Positions 14,608-21,471 of a stretch of 23,114 nt of DNA are shown here, piece by piece. Position numbers and translations under genes: made by a program. Under the pieces are notes generated by a model. That model was not told the origin of the DNA. It searched no databases and saw only the letters and a list, made by a program, of their open reading frames with translations. Source of the DNA: Sulfurospirillum sp. UBA1314 (GTDB lineage: Bacteria > Campylobacterota > Campylobacteria > Campylobacterales > Sulfurospirillaceae); assembly GCA_002307095.1 (NCBI GenBank), contig DBTO01000252.1, positions 1 to 23,114 on the forward strand, given 5' to 3'. The stretch's first letter is position 1. Every line of letters begins with the position of its first letter.

Positions 14608-15447
14608 TTAAATAATCTCCAACTGCTCCAATATGTCTTTGGTCAGTTTAGAAAGCGGGCGTTTGCCCAAATCTTTATCGGCGATATAACCACCAAAGAT
14701 CAACCGCAGTAAATCTTCTTCATTTTTAAAGAGCGTTCCCTCGTAGTTTTTCATCAACTCTTGGATGTAGCTTTCATTGTACATCACAGACTTTTGGATG
14801 AGTTCTAAGACGATGTCTTTGTGGTTTTTGTAAATCTCTTCTAGCGCAAAATCGTCGATGTTTTTTTGGACTTTGACATCGTCTGAACTAAGCTCTAAAT
14901 CAAACCCTTTTTCATCGTAATAAAACGAACTCTCGTTTACATGTAAAGCAAAACGTGCCTTGTTATCGAAGCCTTCAACATAAGGATGCACGTGTGTCGT
15001 AAGCGAAAATTGCTTACGTCCTTTTATGCTAGTATTACAGGTAGGGCAACTGGGGATGAGATTGTAAAACGATAATGCCAAGATCGGATACGTCGCTTTG
15101 TCGTAAAAATGGTCAAATTGCGGACGCGTTGAACCATTTTTGGAGCGAACCGTAAACGTATAATTTCGGTTGCAATACGGGCAAACATTTACATGTAAAG
15201 ATTCGGCAAGGTCGTAGGCATCGTATGTATTCTCAGCCTTAACAGTAAAATTTTTGTACGCTTTTATCATCACATCAAATTTATGATTACCTTTGTAGTG
15301 CATTGCAATTTCATGCAGTTTTTTAGGTTTTGCGGTAATGACTTCTTCAAGAGCATATTTACATGTAGGAAATTTTATTTTTGATTTCAATGCTTCATAA
15401 TGCTTTTGTGCCAACTCTTCCAAATTTGGCATAGCAATTTTTATCAT
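14608..15447 (-). CDS. HNH endonuclease, PtuB-like partner of the upstream ATPase
   Basis: A 279-aa protein with a zinc-stabilised HNH nuclease core: CPYC (89-92), FDHFYDKATYP with the D112-H113 pair, ALSFYNLIPSCPTCN with C134 and C137, then N138 and IKG. This is the layout of HNH proteins paired with SMC/ABC-like ATPases in Septu (PtuB) and some retron systems. The catalytic core looks intact. The N-terminal 85 residues are Lys-rich and helical; the C-terminal 110 residues are of unknown role. The start forms an ATGA overlap with the ATPase gene, so the two are translated as a unit. Three TTTACATGTA-type palindromes lie in its coding sequence, encoding LHVN twice and PTCK once. Assignment to Septu is by motif and gene order only; no reverse transcriptase or retron RNA was seen. 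Confidence 0.72.
   Translation of the reverse strand: MIKIAMPNLEELAQKHYEALKSKIKFPTCKYALEEVITAKPKKLHEIAMHYKGNHKFDVMIKAYKNFTVKAENTYDAYDLAESLHVNVCPYCNRNYTFTVRSKNGSTRPQFDHFYDKATYPILALSFYNLIPSCPTCNTSIKGRKQFSLTTHVHPYVEGFDNKARFALHVNESSFYYDEKGFDLELSSDDVKVQKNIDDFALEEIYKNHKDIVLELIQKSVMYNESYIQELMKNYEGTLFKNEEDLLRLIFGGYIADKDLGKRPLSKLTKDILEQLEII
14936..14947. repeat. TTTACATGTAAA palindrome, copy 7
   Basis: Perfect 12-mer inside the HNH gene; encodes Leu-His-Val-Asn. Confidence 0.9.
15188..15199. repeat. TTTACATGTAAA palindrome, copy 8
   Basis: Perfect 12-mer inside the HNH gene, just before the CPYC zinc motif; encodes Leu-His-Val-Asn. Confidence 0.9.
15358..15369. repeat. TTTACATGTAAA palindrome, copy 9 (two end bases differ)
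   Basis: TTTACATGTAGG inside the HNH gene (read as Pro-Thr-Cys-Lys); the 10-bp core has one mismatch. This is the weakest copy. Confidence 0.65.
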
Positions 15448-17177
15448 GATTTCTTTTCCAAATTTTCCAAGCGATTTTGGAGGCTCTCTATTTGGTTTTT
15501 AAGCGTATCAATTTCTTTTACCTTATCCAGTTTTTTACTATCAAGCATACGCTGTAATTGCCTTTTGACGATAGGCTCACCGATGATGTGAATATACCTT
15601 TGTGCTTCGTCATCATCTGCAATGGGAGAATTTTTATGGTTTAAATAGTCAATCACTTCGTTGATTTTACTTTTCGCAAATTCGCCCATCAAGCCATCTT
15701 TCATAAAAAAACCATGAGAGAGTAGGGTGTGGATATTGGCTCCAAACGTTTCGATATTGGGGTCAACTTGCTTGCCATTTTCTAGGAAAATGACGTTTTC
15801 TTTGGGGAGGTCTGAGAGAATAAATGAAGAATGAGATGTAATTAATAAATGAAAATTAATATGTCTTACCGGACTTAAAAAATCAACTATATAATTTATT
15901 GCTTTTCTTTGCCATTCAGGATGTAATCCAATTTCAAATTCATCAATTAAAACAAGCATATTGTTGATTGGCTGCTCAATAGTTATGTCAACTTCTGCTT
16001 CGTTTCCTTCTCCGTCATCATGTACTTCTACGGCATCATAAGGAATAAATTTTTTCTTATTTGCATAAAATTGTATAAAATTTAATTCTGTTAGCAACTG
16101 TCGTTCTCCGAAACTCAAATCTTCAAAAGATTTGTCATTATCACTTAGAGTTACATCAAAAATATAATCAGGCAAATCAAAGATGAAATCTATTATATTC
16201 TCTGTAAGGTCTTTGATTTCAAATGTCATATTTTTAAAACTATCTAAAGAATCTATTACTTTTTTATAAATATCTTGTATAGGAGCATCGGTTACAATTT
16301 TAGATATGCAACTATAAGATTCTTTTGCATGAAAATAATGAGTAAAATAGTCATCATTGATTGACATATACCCTGAAAATATTTCTCTTTTCAGTTTTCT
16401 TTGTTTGATGTCACATACATTGAGAATATCATAAAAAGCATCTTTATATTTATTGTCTATAAAGTTTTGTTTTGCTTTATTTGTCTTCACTTCAATTTCA
16501 TCTAAAATTGCTTTATCATATTTAGTTGAATCTTCTTTTTGATTAAAGAGATTATTCCATTTGACATTTATTGAAACTTGTATTGGATTAAAAAACTTAT
16601 TGGAATCTCTTTTGTAGATAGCAGCAAATATTGTGTTAACAATGATTTGCTTTTTTATTCTATTCTTGTTAGGAACTTGTACGTGTTCAACAACAATCTG
16701 TTCATAATCACGGAAGATTTTTTTAGGTTTATTTTCATTTTCGATTAGTAATGTCAATAAATCACTATGCCAACTTAATAATTTATCATTTGGATTTTTT
16801 TCAATCCAACTAATTTTTTCTCCTTTCTTGTCAATAATATTAATTTCAACGCTCATATAACTTGTTAAATAATAGTATTTCTCTTCATATTGGTAGACAA
16901 CAATGTAAGCTCTGTAGTCTTCATCAGCTAACCATGTTCGATTATTCTGAGACAATGCATCAAGAAATGATTCTAAAATTGTACTTTTCCCACTCCCATT
17001 TTCCCCAACAATAGCTGTAATATTGATATTTGGAGGGAAAATATTGAAATGCTCTTTTTTATCAATTGTTAGTTCATTTTTGTCTTTATCATATTTACAT
17101 GTAAACCTAGGACTAAAATTAAACCCCTGATTCTTAATATTTTTATACTCTTCCACCCACAAATAAACCAGTTCCAT
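15444..17177 (-). CDS. SMC/ABC-like ATPase, PtuA-like, of a two-gene defence-type module
   Basis: A 577-aa cytoplasmic ATPase of the AAA_15/AAA_21 type. It has Walker A GENGSGKST (58-66), an ABC signature LSFGERQ (354-360), Walker B LVLIDEFE (408-415) followed by the GLHPEWQ D-loop region, the switch SHSS (448-451), and a charged coiled coil at the end (about 548-577). About 290 residues separate the two halves of the nucleotide site, and that insert is the likely sensor region. ATG 17177 has GGAG at 5 nt; a GTG two codons earlier overlaps it. It overlaps the HNH gene by 4 nt. Such pairs are anti-phage Septu systems, where the ATPase senses infection and controls the HNH nuclease. Codons for about residues 26-450 are much richer in A/T (22-28% GC in rows I counted) than both gene ends. 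Confidence 0.75.
   Translation of the reverse strand: MELVYLWVEEYKNIKNQGFNFSPRFTCKYDKDKNELTIDKKEHFNIFPPNINITAIVGENGSGKSTILESFLDALSQNNRTWLADEDYRAYIVVYQYEEKYYYLTSYMSVEINIIDKKGEKISWIEKNPNDKLLSWHSDLLTLLIENENKPKKIFRDYEQIVVEHVQVPNKNRIKKQIIVNTIFAAIYKRDSNKFFNPIQVSINVKWNNLFNQKEDSTKYDKAILDEIEVKTNKAKQNFIDNKYKDAFYDILNVCDIKQRKLKREIFSGYMSINDDYFTHYFHAKESYSCISKIVTDAPIQDIYKKVIDSLDSFKNMTFEIKDLTENIIDFIFDLPDYIFDVTLSDNDKSFEDLSFGERQLLTELNFIQFYANKKKFIPYDAVEVHDDGEGNEAEVDITIEQPINNMLVLIDEFEIGLHPEWQRKAINYIVDFLSPVRHINFHLLITSHSSFILSDLPKENVIFLENGKQVDPNIETFGANIHTLLSHGFFMKDGLMGEFAKSKINEVIDYLNHKNSPIADDDEAQRYIHIIGEPIVKRQLQRMLDSKKLDKVKEIDTLKNQIESLQNRLENLEKKS
17094..17105. repeat. TTTACATGTAAA palindrome, copy 10
   Basis: Perfect 12-mer near the start of the ATPase gene; encodes Phe-Thr-Cys-Lys at residues 25-28, where the AT-rich segment begins. 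Confidence 0.9.
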
Positions 17178-17191
17178 GCTCACTCCAAAGG

Positions 17192-17203
17192 TTTACATGT
17201 AAA
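17192..17203. repeat. TTTACATGTAAA palindrome, copy 11
   Basis: Perfect 12-mer 14 nt upstream of the ATPase start codon, just outside its ribosome site. Forms a tandem pair with copy 12, 22 bp centre to centre. Confidence 0.9.
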
Positions 17204-17213
17204 GCTTTGCGTC

Positions 17214-17225
17214 TTTACATGTAAA
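17214..17225. repeat. TTTACATGTAAA palindrome, copy 12
   Basis: Perfect 12-mer 6 nt behind the stop codon of the amidase gene (minus strand), in the 54-nt gap before the ATPase gene. Confidence 0.9.
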
Positions 17226-17231
17226 AAGATT

Positions 17232-18104
17232 TCAGTCGATAAATCGTTTCGTCAAATCTCCGTATGTTTCGATGCGTCGGTCACGTAAAAATGGCCAGAT
17301 GCGTCTGACGTGTTCGCCTCTTTGTAGGTCTACATCGACGATGAGTACTTCTTCTTGGTCGTGGCTGGCTCGCACGATGATCTCGCCTTGTGGGCCTGCG
17401 ACGAAGGAGTTGCCCCAAAAGCGGATGCCATCCAATACACCGTGATTGTCTTCTTCTTTGCCGATGCGGTTGACGCTGATGACGGGGAGTCCGTTTGCGA
17501 TGGCGTGACCTCTTTGGATCGTCTCCCATGCGTCGCATTGTCTACGTTGTTCATCTTCGGTGTCTTCGTCAAACCAACCGATGGCGGTGGGGTAGATGAG
17601 CATTTCAGCACCCTTGAGCGCCATCAAACGTGCGGCTTCGGGGTACCATTGATCCCAACAGACTAAAACGCCTAATTTTCCGACACTGGTTTGGATGGGG
17701 TTGTAGCCCATGTCACCCGGAGTAAAGTAAAATTTCTCGTAAAATCCAGGGTCATCAGGAATGTGCATTTTGCGGTATTTGCCTGCTACGGTGCCATCTT
17801 TTTCAAAGACAACGGCGGTGTTGTGATAAAGTCCTGCAGAGCGTTTCTCAAAAAGAGAGGTGACTAAAACGACGTTGTTGGCTTTGGCGACGCCTGACCA
17901 AAACGCGATGTCGGCTTCCCAGTCATTCGCCAAATCAAAACATGCGACATCTTCGTTGATGCAGAAGTAACGGTCTTGGTGAAGCTCTTGGAGGACAACG
18001 AGTTTTGCACCTTCTCGCGCAGCTTTTTCGATGAGTGAAACGGTTTTGGCTATGGTTTTTTCTTTGGTACTTTCAACAGCGTGTTGGATGAGACCGACTT
18101 TCAT
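17232..18104 (-). CDS. aguB: N-carbamoylputrescine amidase (nitrilase superfamily)
   Basis: A 290-aa cytoplasmic carbon-nitrogen hydrolase that would convert N-carbamoylputrescine to putrescine, CO2 and ammonia. The nitrilase triad is visible: E40 (VVLQELHQ), K112 (YRKMHIPDDPGFYEKFYFTPGD) and C149 (GVLVCWDQWYPEAARLMAL). YEKFYFTPGD, ETIQRGHAIANGLPV and FWGNSFVAGPQGE are typical of AguB. Length is normal. The ATG at 18104 has AGGTGG at a good distance; the GTG three codons earlier overlaps that site. Its partner enzyme, agmatine deiminase, lies about 3.4 kb away on the same strand, beyond feoAB and the CDF gene. Together they give the agmatine route of putrescine synthesis. The ATPase-HNH module lies directly downstream with no clear terminator between. 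Confidence 0.9.
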   Translation of the reverse strand: MKVGLIQHAVESTKEKTIAKTVSLIEKAAREGAKLVVLQELHQDRYFCINEDVACFDLANDWEADIAFWSGVAKANNVVLVTSLFEKRSAGLYHNTAVVFEKDGTVAGKYRKMHIPDDPGFYEKFYFTPGDMGYNPIQTSVGKLGVLVCWDQWYPEAARLMALKGAEMLIYPTAIGWFDEDTEDEQRRQCDAWETIQRGHAIANGLPVISVNRIGKEEDNHGVLDGIRFWGNSFVAGPQGEIIVRASHDQEEVLIVDVDLQRGEHVRRIWPFLRDRRIETYGDLTKRFID

Positions 18105-18138
18105 AAAATCCACCTATGTGCTTAATTTTGTTGTTTTT

Positions 18139-18144
18139 ATTATA
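18139..18144 (-). promoter_or_regulatory. -10 box of aguB
   Basis: TATAAT on the minus strand, about 35 nt upstream of the aguB ATG and directly preceded by TG. The -35 region is poor. The promoter faces away from feoA in a 125-nt divergent gap. Confidence 0.5.
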
Positions 18145-18187
18145 CATTAATGAGCTTTTAATCCGTTTTAACCTAATATCTTGATGG

Positions 18188-18212
18188 GCATTATCAAAAA
18201 CTATGATAATGC
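18188..18212. promoter_or_regulatory. Inverted repeat in the feoA leader (candidate Fur or redox-regulator site)
   Basis: GCATTATCA (18188-18196) and TGATAATGC (18204-18212) are perfect 9-bp arms with a 7-nt spacer, ending 2 nt before the GAGGAG ribosome site of feoA. ATTATC and GATAAT are the hexamers of which Fur boxes are built, so iron control of feoAB is likely. A possible -10 (TAATAT, about 18174-18179) would place the repeat at or just after the transcription start, where it could also act as a leader hairpin. Confidence 0.55.
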
Positions 18213-18229
18213 GTGAGGAGATACATTTA

Positions 18230-18457
18230 ATGATCACACTTTCAGAGATGAATGCCGGAGAAACAGCCGTCGTCATACGCATAGAAGCCGATGGCGAACT
18301 TAAACAGAGACTTTTTTCATTGGGACTTCGCAAAGGAAGTCACCTCAAAATCAAAGCAACCAGTATCGCAAAAAGTACGATGGAGATTGAAGTGGAAAGT
18401 ACGCTTTTAGCGCTTCGTTTTGAAGAAGCCAAACACATTGCGGTGCAAAGAGCATGA
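18230..18457 (+). CDS. feoA: FeoA, ferrous iron transport accessory protein
   Basis: A 75-aa SH3-like cytoplasmic protein that assists FeoB in Fe2+ uptake. The family pattern is clear: LSEMNAGETAVVIRIEADGELKQRLFSLGLRKGSHLKI, ending in LALRFEEAKHIAV. The ATG at 18230 follows GAGGAG (18215-18220) at 9 nt; the ATG nine codons earlier lies inside the inverted repeat and lacks a ribosome site. It overlaps feoB by 4 nt (ATGA). Confidence 0.92.
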   Translation: MITLSEMNAGETAVVIRIEADGELKQRLFSLGLRKGSHLKIKATSIAKSTMEIEVESTLLALRFEEAKHIAVQRA

Positions 18458-20550
18458 ACGAGCTGATCATCGCCCTTGTAGGGCAGCCCAATGTGGGCAA
18501 AAGTATGCTCATCAACTCCATCGCCGATGCACGTCTTAAAGTGGGTAACTTTTCAGGCGTAACGGTTGAAAAGGCGGAAGTGCGTTTTATGACGCAAAAT
18601 CGCTCCATCAAAATCGTCGATCTCCCCGGAACCTACTCACTCAATGACTACACACAAGATGAACGTGTCACCAAAGATTTTCTAGAAAATGAACATTACG
18701 ATCTTATCATCAACGTGGTTGATGCGACCAATTTGGAGCGTAATCTTTATCTCACTACCCAACTTTTAGAACTTGATAAAAAGATGATTGTGGCATTAAA
18801 CATGATGGATGAAGCTCATAAAGAGGGCATTAGCATCGATCATGAACAGTTAAGTTCCATTTTGGGTGTACCCTGTATCAAAGTTTCGGCGGCGACGAAA
18901 AGAGGCATTGGGAAACTGCTTAACCGTGCGATTGATGTTTCGTTGTTTCCATTTGAAAAATCAAAACTGATTTACAGCGATGTGGTCGAAGAAGAGGTCG
19001 AAAAACTTTCATTTTTTTTGAAGCAAAAGCGCTATAAAACAGAGCTTGCGTATCGTGATTTGGTGTTGAAATTGCTGCAAAATGATCCAAAAGTTTATCA
19101 AAAAATGCACGATGAACCCATTTGGATCGAACTCTCACCACTGCTTAAAGAGGCGTTAGAGCATCTGTATCTGCACCACGAAACGAAAGATGTGAGTGAA
19201 GTTTTTGCCGAAGAGAGAGCCGCTTTTGCAAAAGGTGCGGTGACGGAAACGGTTACATGTAAAAAGAGTATTTCTAAGAATGTCACGGAAAAAATTGATG
19301 CTCTTTTGATTCATAAATTCTTTGGGATTCCTATTTTTATCTTTTTGATGTGGGGACTTTTTCAACTTACGTTTACGCTAGGTTCCATTCCGATGGACTG
19401 GATCGATGCCTTTTTTAGTGCCTTTGGAAATTATGCGAAGACGATTTTGGGAGAGGGCGAATTAGGTTCTCTTGTTGCCGATGGTGCCATTTCAGGTGTT
19501 GGGGCGGTTGTGATGTTTTTGCCGAACATCGTCATCCTCTTTTTTGGCATCGCGCTTTTGGAAACGACGGGCTATATGGCACGTGTTGCCTTTTTACTCG
19601 ATGGTTTTTTCCACCGTTTTGGTCTGCACGGAAAAAGTTTCATTCCACTTGTGACGGGCTTTGGCTGTTCTGTACCGGCGTATATGAGTGCGCGTACACT
19701 AAAAAATGACAAAGATCGACTCATCACACTTTTCATCATCGGTTTTATGAGTTGTGGGGCGAAGCTTCCGGTGTATGTGCTTTTTGCAGGTGCTTTTTTT
19801 GCAGGAAATAATGCGGGAAATGTCCTTTTTCTTATCTACCTCGCCGGTGCATTTATCGGTCTGATCGCCGCAAAGTTTCTAAAACTCTTTGTTTTTAAAG
19901 GGGTGGATGAGCCGTTTGTAATGGAGATGCCAAAGTACCGTTTGCCTTCCCTCAAGCTCATTTGGCATACCGTGGTTACGAAAGCCATTATGTACCTTAA
20001 AAAAGCAGGAACATTCATCCTTGGCGCTTCTATGTTGGTTTGGTTTGCGAGCAATTACCCAAAATATCCGAGCATTGAAGAGAGCTTTTCTCAAAAAATT
20101 GAGATGGCAAGCAGTGATGAGGAAAAGACAATGCTCACCAATGAAAAAGCGCAACTTTTACTTGAAAAGAGCTTTTTGGGCATGCTGGGCAAATCGACCG
20201 ATGTTCTGTTTCAACCCATCGGTTTTGACTGGAAGATGACGGTTGCTTTGGAATCGGGTCTCGCGGCAAAAGAGGTTGTGGTCTCAACGCTGGGAGTCCT
20301 CTATGCGCTTGGTTCGGATGTGGATGAGGGCAATGAAGGCTTAATCAGTGAGCTTCAAAAACAGATTTCGTTTGCCTCTTCGGTTTCATTTATTATCTTT
20401 GTGATGTTTTATCTGCCCTGCATGGCAGCATCGGTTGTTTTTATGAAAGAGAGTGGAAGTTACAAATACCTTGTCTATCTTTTCGTCTTTACGACCGTGA
20501 TTGCGTGGGGATTGGCGTTTATTGGGTATCGGATAGCGTTACTGGTTTAA
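18454..20550 (+). CDS. feoB: FeoB, GTP-dependent ferrous iron transporter
   Basis: A 698-aa inner-membrane Fe2+ importer. The N-terminal G domain has G1 GQPNVGKS (10-17), G3 DLPGT (56-60), G4 NMMD (116-119) and G5 SAAT, followed by a helical GDI-like region to about 280. The membrane part carries the two Gate motifs with their cysteines (GFGCSVPAYMSARTL and GFMSCGAKLPVYVLFAG). Length is slightly below E. coli FeoB (773 aa) but normal for Campylobacterota. No feoC follows; the next gene is convergent. One GTTACATGTAAA palindrome lies in the linker between the G domain and the first helices, encoding Val-Thr-Cys-Lys. Being the anaerobic iron route, it complements the TonB locus at 4589-14439, which would serve chelated ferric iron. 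Confidence 0.95.
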   Translation: MNELIIALVGQPNVGKSMLINSIADARLKVGNFSGVTVEKAEVRFMTQNRSIKIVDLPGTYSLNDYTQDERVTKDFLENEHYDLIINVVDATNLERNLYLTTQLLELDKKMIVALNMMDEAHKEGISIDHEQLSSILGVPCIKVSAATKRGIGKLLNRAIDVSLFPFEKSKLIYSDVVEEEVEKLSFFLKQKRYKTELAYRDLVLKLLQNDPKVYQKMHDEPIWIELSPLLKEALEHLYLHHETKDVSEVFAEERAAFAKGAVTETVTCKKSISKNVTEKIDALLIHKFFGIPIFIFLMWGLFQLTFTLGSIPMDWIDAFFSAFGNYAKTILGEGELGSLVADGAISGVGAVVMFLPNIVILFFGIALLETTGYMARVAFLLDGFFHRFGLHGKSFIPLVTGFGCSVPAYMSARTLKNDKDRLITLFIIGFMSCGAKLPVYVLFAGAFFAGNNAGNVLFLIYLAGAFIGLIAAKFLKLFVFKGVDEPFVMEMPKYRLPSLKLIWHTVVTKAIMYLKKAGTFILGASMLVWFASNYPKYPSIEESFSQKIEMASSDEEKTMLTNEKAQLLLEKSFLGMLGKSTDVLFQPIGFDWKMTVALESGLAAKEVVVSTLGVLYALGSDVDEGNEGLISELQKQISFASSVSFIIFVMFYLPCMAASVVFMKESGSYKYLVYLFVFTTVIAWGLAFIGYRIALLV
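19253..19263. repeat. TTTACATGTAAA palindrome, copy 13 (first base differs)
   Basis: Perfect 10-bp core (19253-19262) inside feoB, encoding Thr-Cys-Lys in a poorly conserved linker. Confidence 0.88.
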
Positions 20551-20562
20551 AGGGAGAAGGAA

Positions 20563-21471
20563 TTAATCCATCTCTCCTTTGACTTGTTGGCGCATATCGT
20601 TGATTTCGGAGTCATCGTAAGGATCAAGATGGGCATTGATAACCCATTCACCTTCCGGTATCAGCGCTTTGATCTTCTCTTCGATGCGATCTCCCGCATG
20701 ATGTGCTCGCATGAGTGAAATGCCGGGACTAAAGACCAGATGCACATCGACAAAGTTTGTGTTGGCAGATTTTCGGGTTTTGAGGTAGTGAAAATCGCTG
20801 AGCTCTTTTTCTTCAAGAATGATATTTTTAATGCTCTCCACAATCGCTTCATCGAGTGACGCATCAAGCAAAATGTAGACACCATCGCGAATGATCTCAT
20901 ACGCAGAGTGAATAATGTAGATGGAAATAATCACACCCATAATAGAGTCGATCAGCTCAAATCCCGTGATTTGAATAAGCACCAAAGAGATAAGAATAGC
21001 CCCATTGCTTAGCACGTCTGTTTTGTAGTGCAGGGCGTCAGACTTTACGACCATACTACGTGTTTTTTTGGCAACGTAGTTGAGAAAAATGACCAACGCA
21101 ATGGTAAGGCCTAGCGAAATGAGCATGACAATAATAGACTCGCCCAAACGTTCAAGCGGTTCATTGACGATTGCTTTTTTAATCGCACTGTAAAAGATAA
21201 AAAGACCCGAAACAGTGATGACTGTGCCTTCGATAACCGCGGCTAACGCTTCGATTTTGCCCTTGCCGTAGTTAAATTTTTTATTGGCGGGTTGCTCGGC
21301 TTTCGTGATGGCAAAATAGTTAAAAGCTGAGACGATTAAGTCTAAAACAGAGTCGATGGCAGAGGCTAAAACAGCGACTGAACCACTCAAAAGTCCAATA
21401 AAAAGTTTGATAACAATCAAAATGGTGGCTGTGCCACTGGATACTACAGTCGCTTTTTTTTGTAAAGTCAT
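20563..21471 (-). CDS. Cation diffusion facilitator, FieF-like (Fe2+/Zn2+ efflux)
   Basis: A 302-aa inner-membrane metal/proton antiporter of the CDF family with six membrane spans (1-205) and a cytoplasmic metal-binding domain (about 210-300). The transport site has D40 and D44 (SAIDSVLDLI) plus H148 and D152 (DALHYKTDVLSN). This DD-HD set is the one found in FieF-type transporters of Zn2+ and Fe2+. The C-terminal domain has VDVHLVF and HH/H residues (RAHHAGD, NAHLDPYDD) that could bind metal. It overlaps the agmatine deiminase stop by 1 nt, so it depends on that gene's transcript, and it converges on feoB with a 12-nt gap. Metal choice cannot be settled by sequence alone; Mn2+ efflux is less likely given the DD-HD site. 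Confidence 0.85.
   Translation of the reverse strand: MTLQKKATVVSSGTATILIVIKLFIGLLSGSVAVLASAIDSVLDLIVSAFNYFAITKAEQPANKKFNYGKGKIEALAAVIEGTVITVSGLFIFYSAIKKAIVNEPLERLGESIIVMLISLGLTIALVIFLNYVAKKTRSMVVKSDALHYKTDVLSNGAILISLVLIQITGFELIDSIMGVIISIYIIHSAYEIIRDGVYILLDASLDEAIVESIKNIILEEKELSDFHYLKTRKSANTNFVDVHLVFSPGISLMRAHHAGDRIEEKIKALIPEGEWVINAHLDPYDDSEINDMRQQVKGEMD

Noticed and set aside
14608..17177. Retron (reverse transcriptase plus msr-msd) with PtuAB effectors
   Set aside because: No reverse transcriptase frame lies next to the ATPase-HNH pair on either side; the neighbours are aguB and exbB.
14552..17225. Palindrome cluster as a CRISPR array or insertion-sequence ends
   Set aside because: Copies are irregularly spaced, mostly inside coding frames, too short and self-complementary, and no cas gene or transposase is present.
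20551..20575. Bidirectional terminator between feoB and the CDF gene
   Set aside because: Imperfect arms (AAAGGGAGA and TCTCTCCTTT) reach into the CDF coding end, with no T-run on either side.
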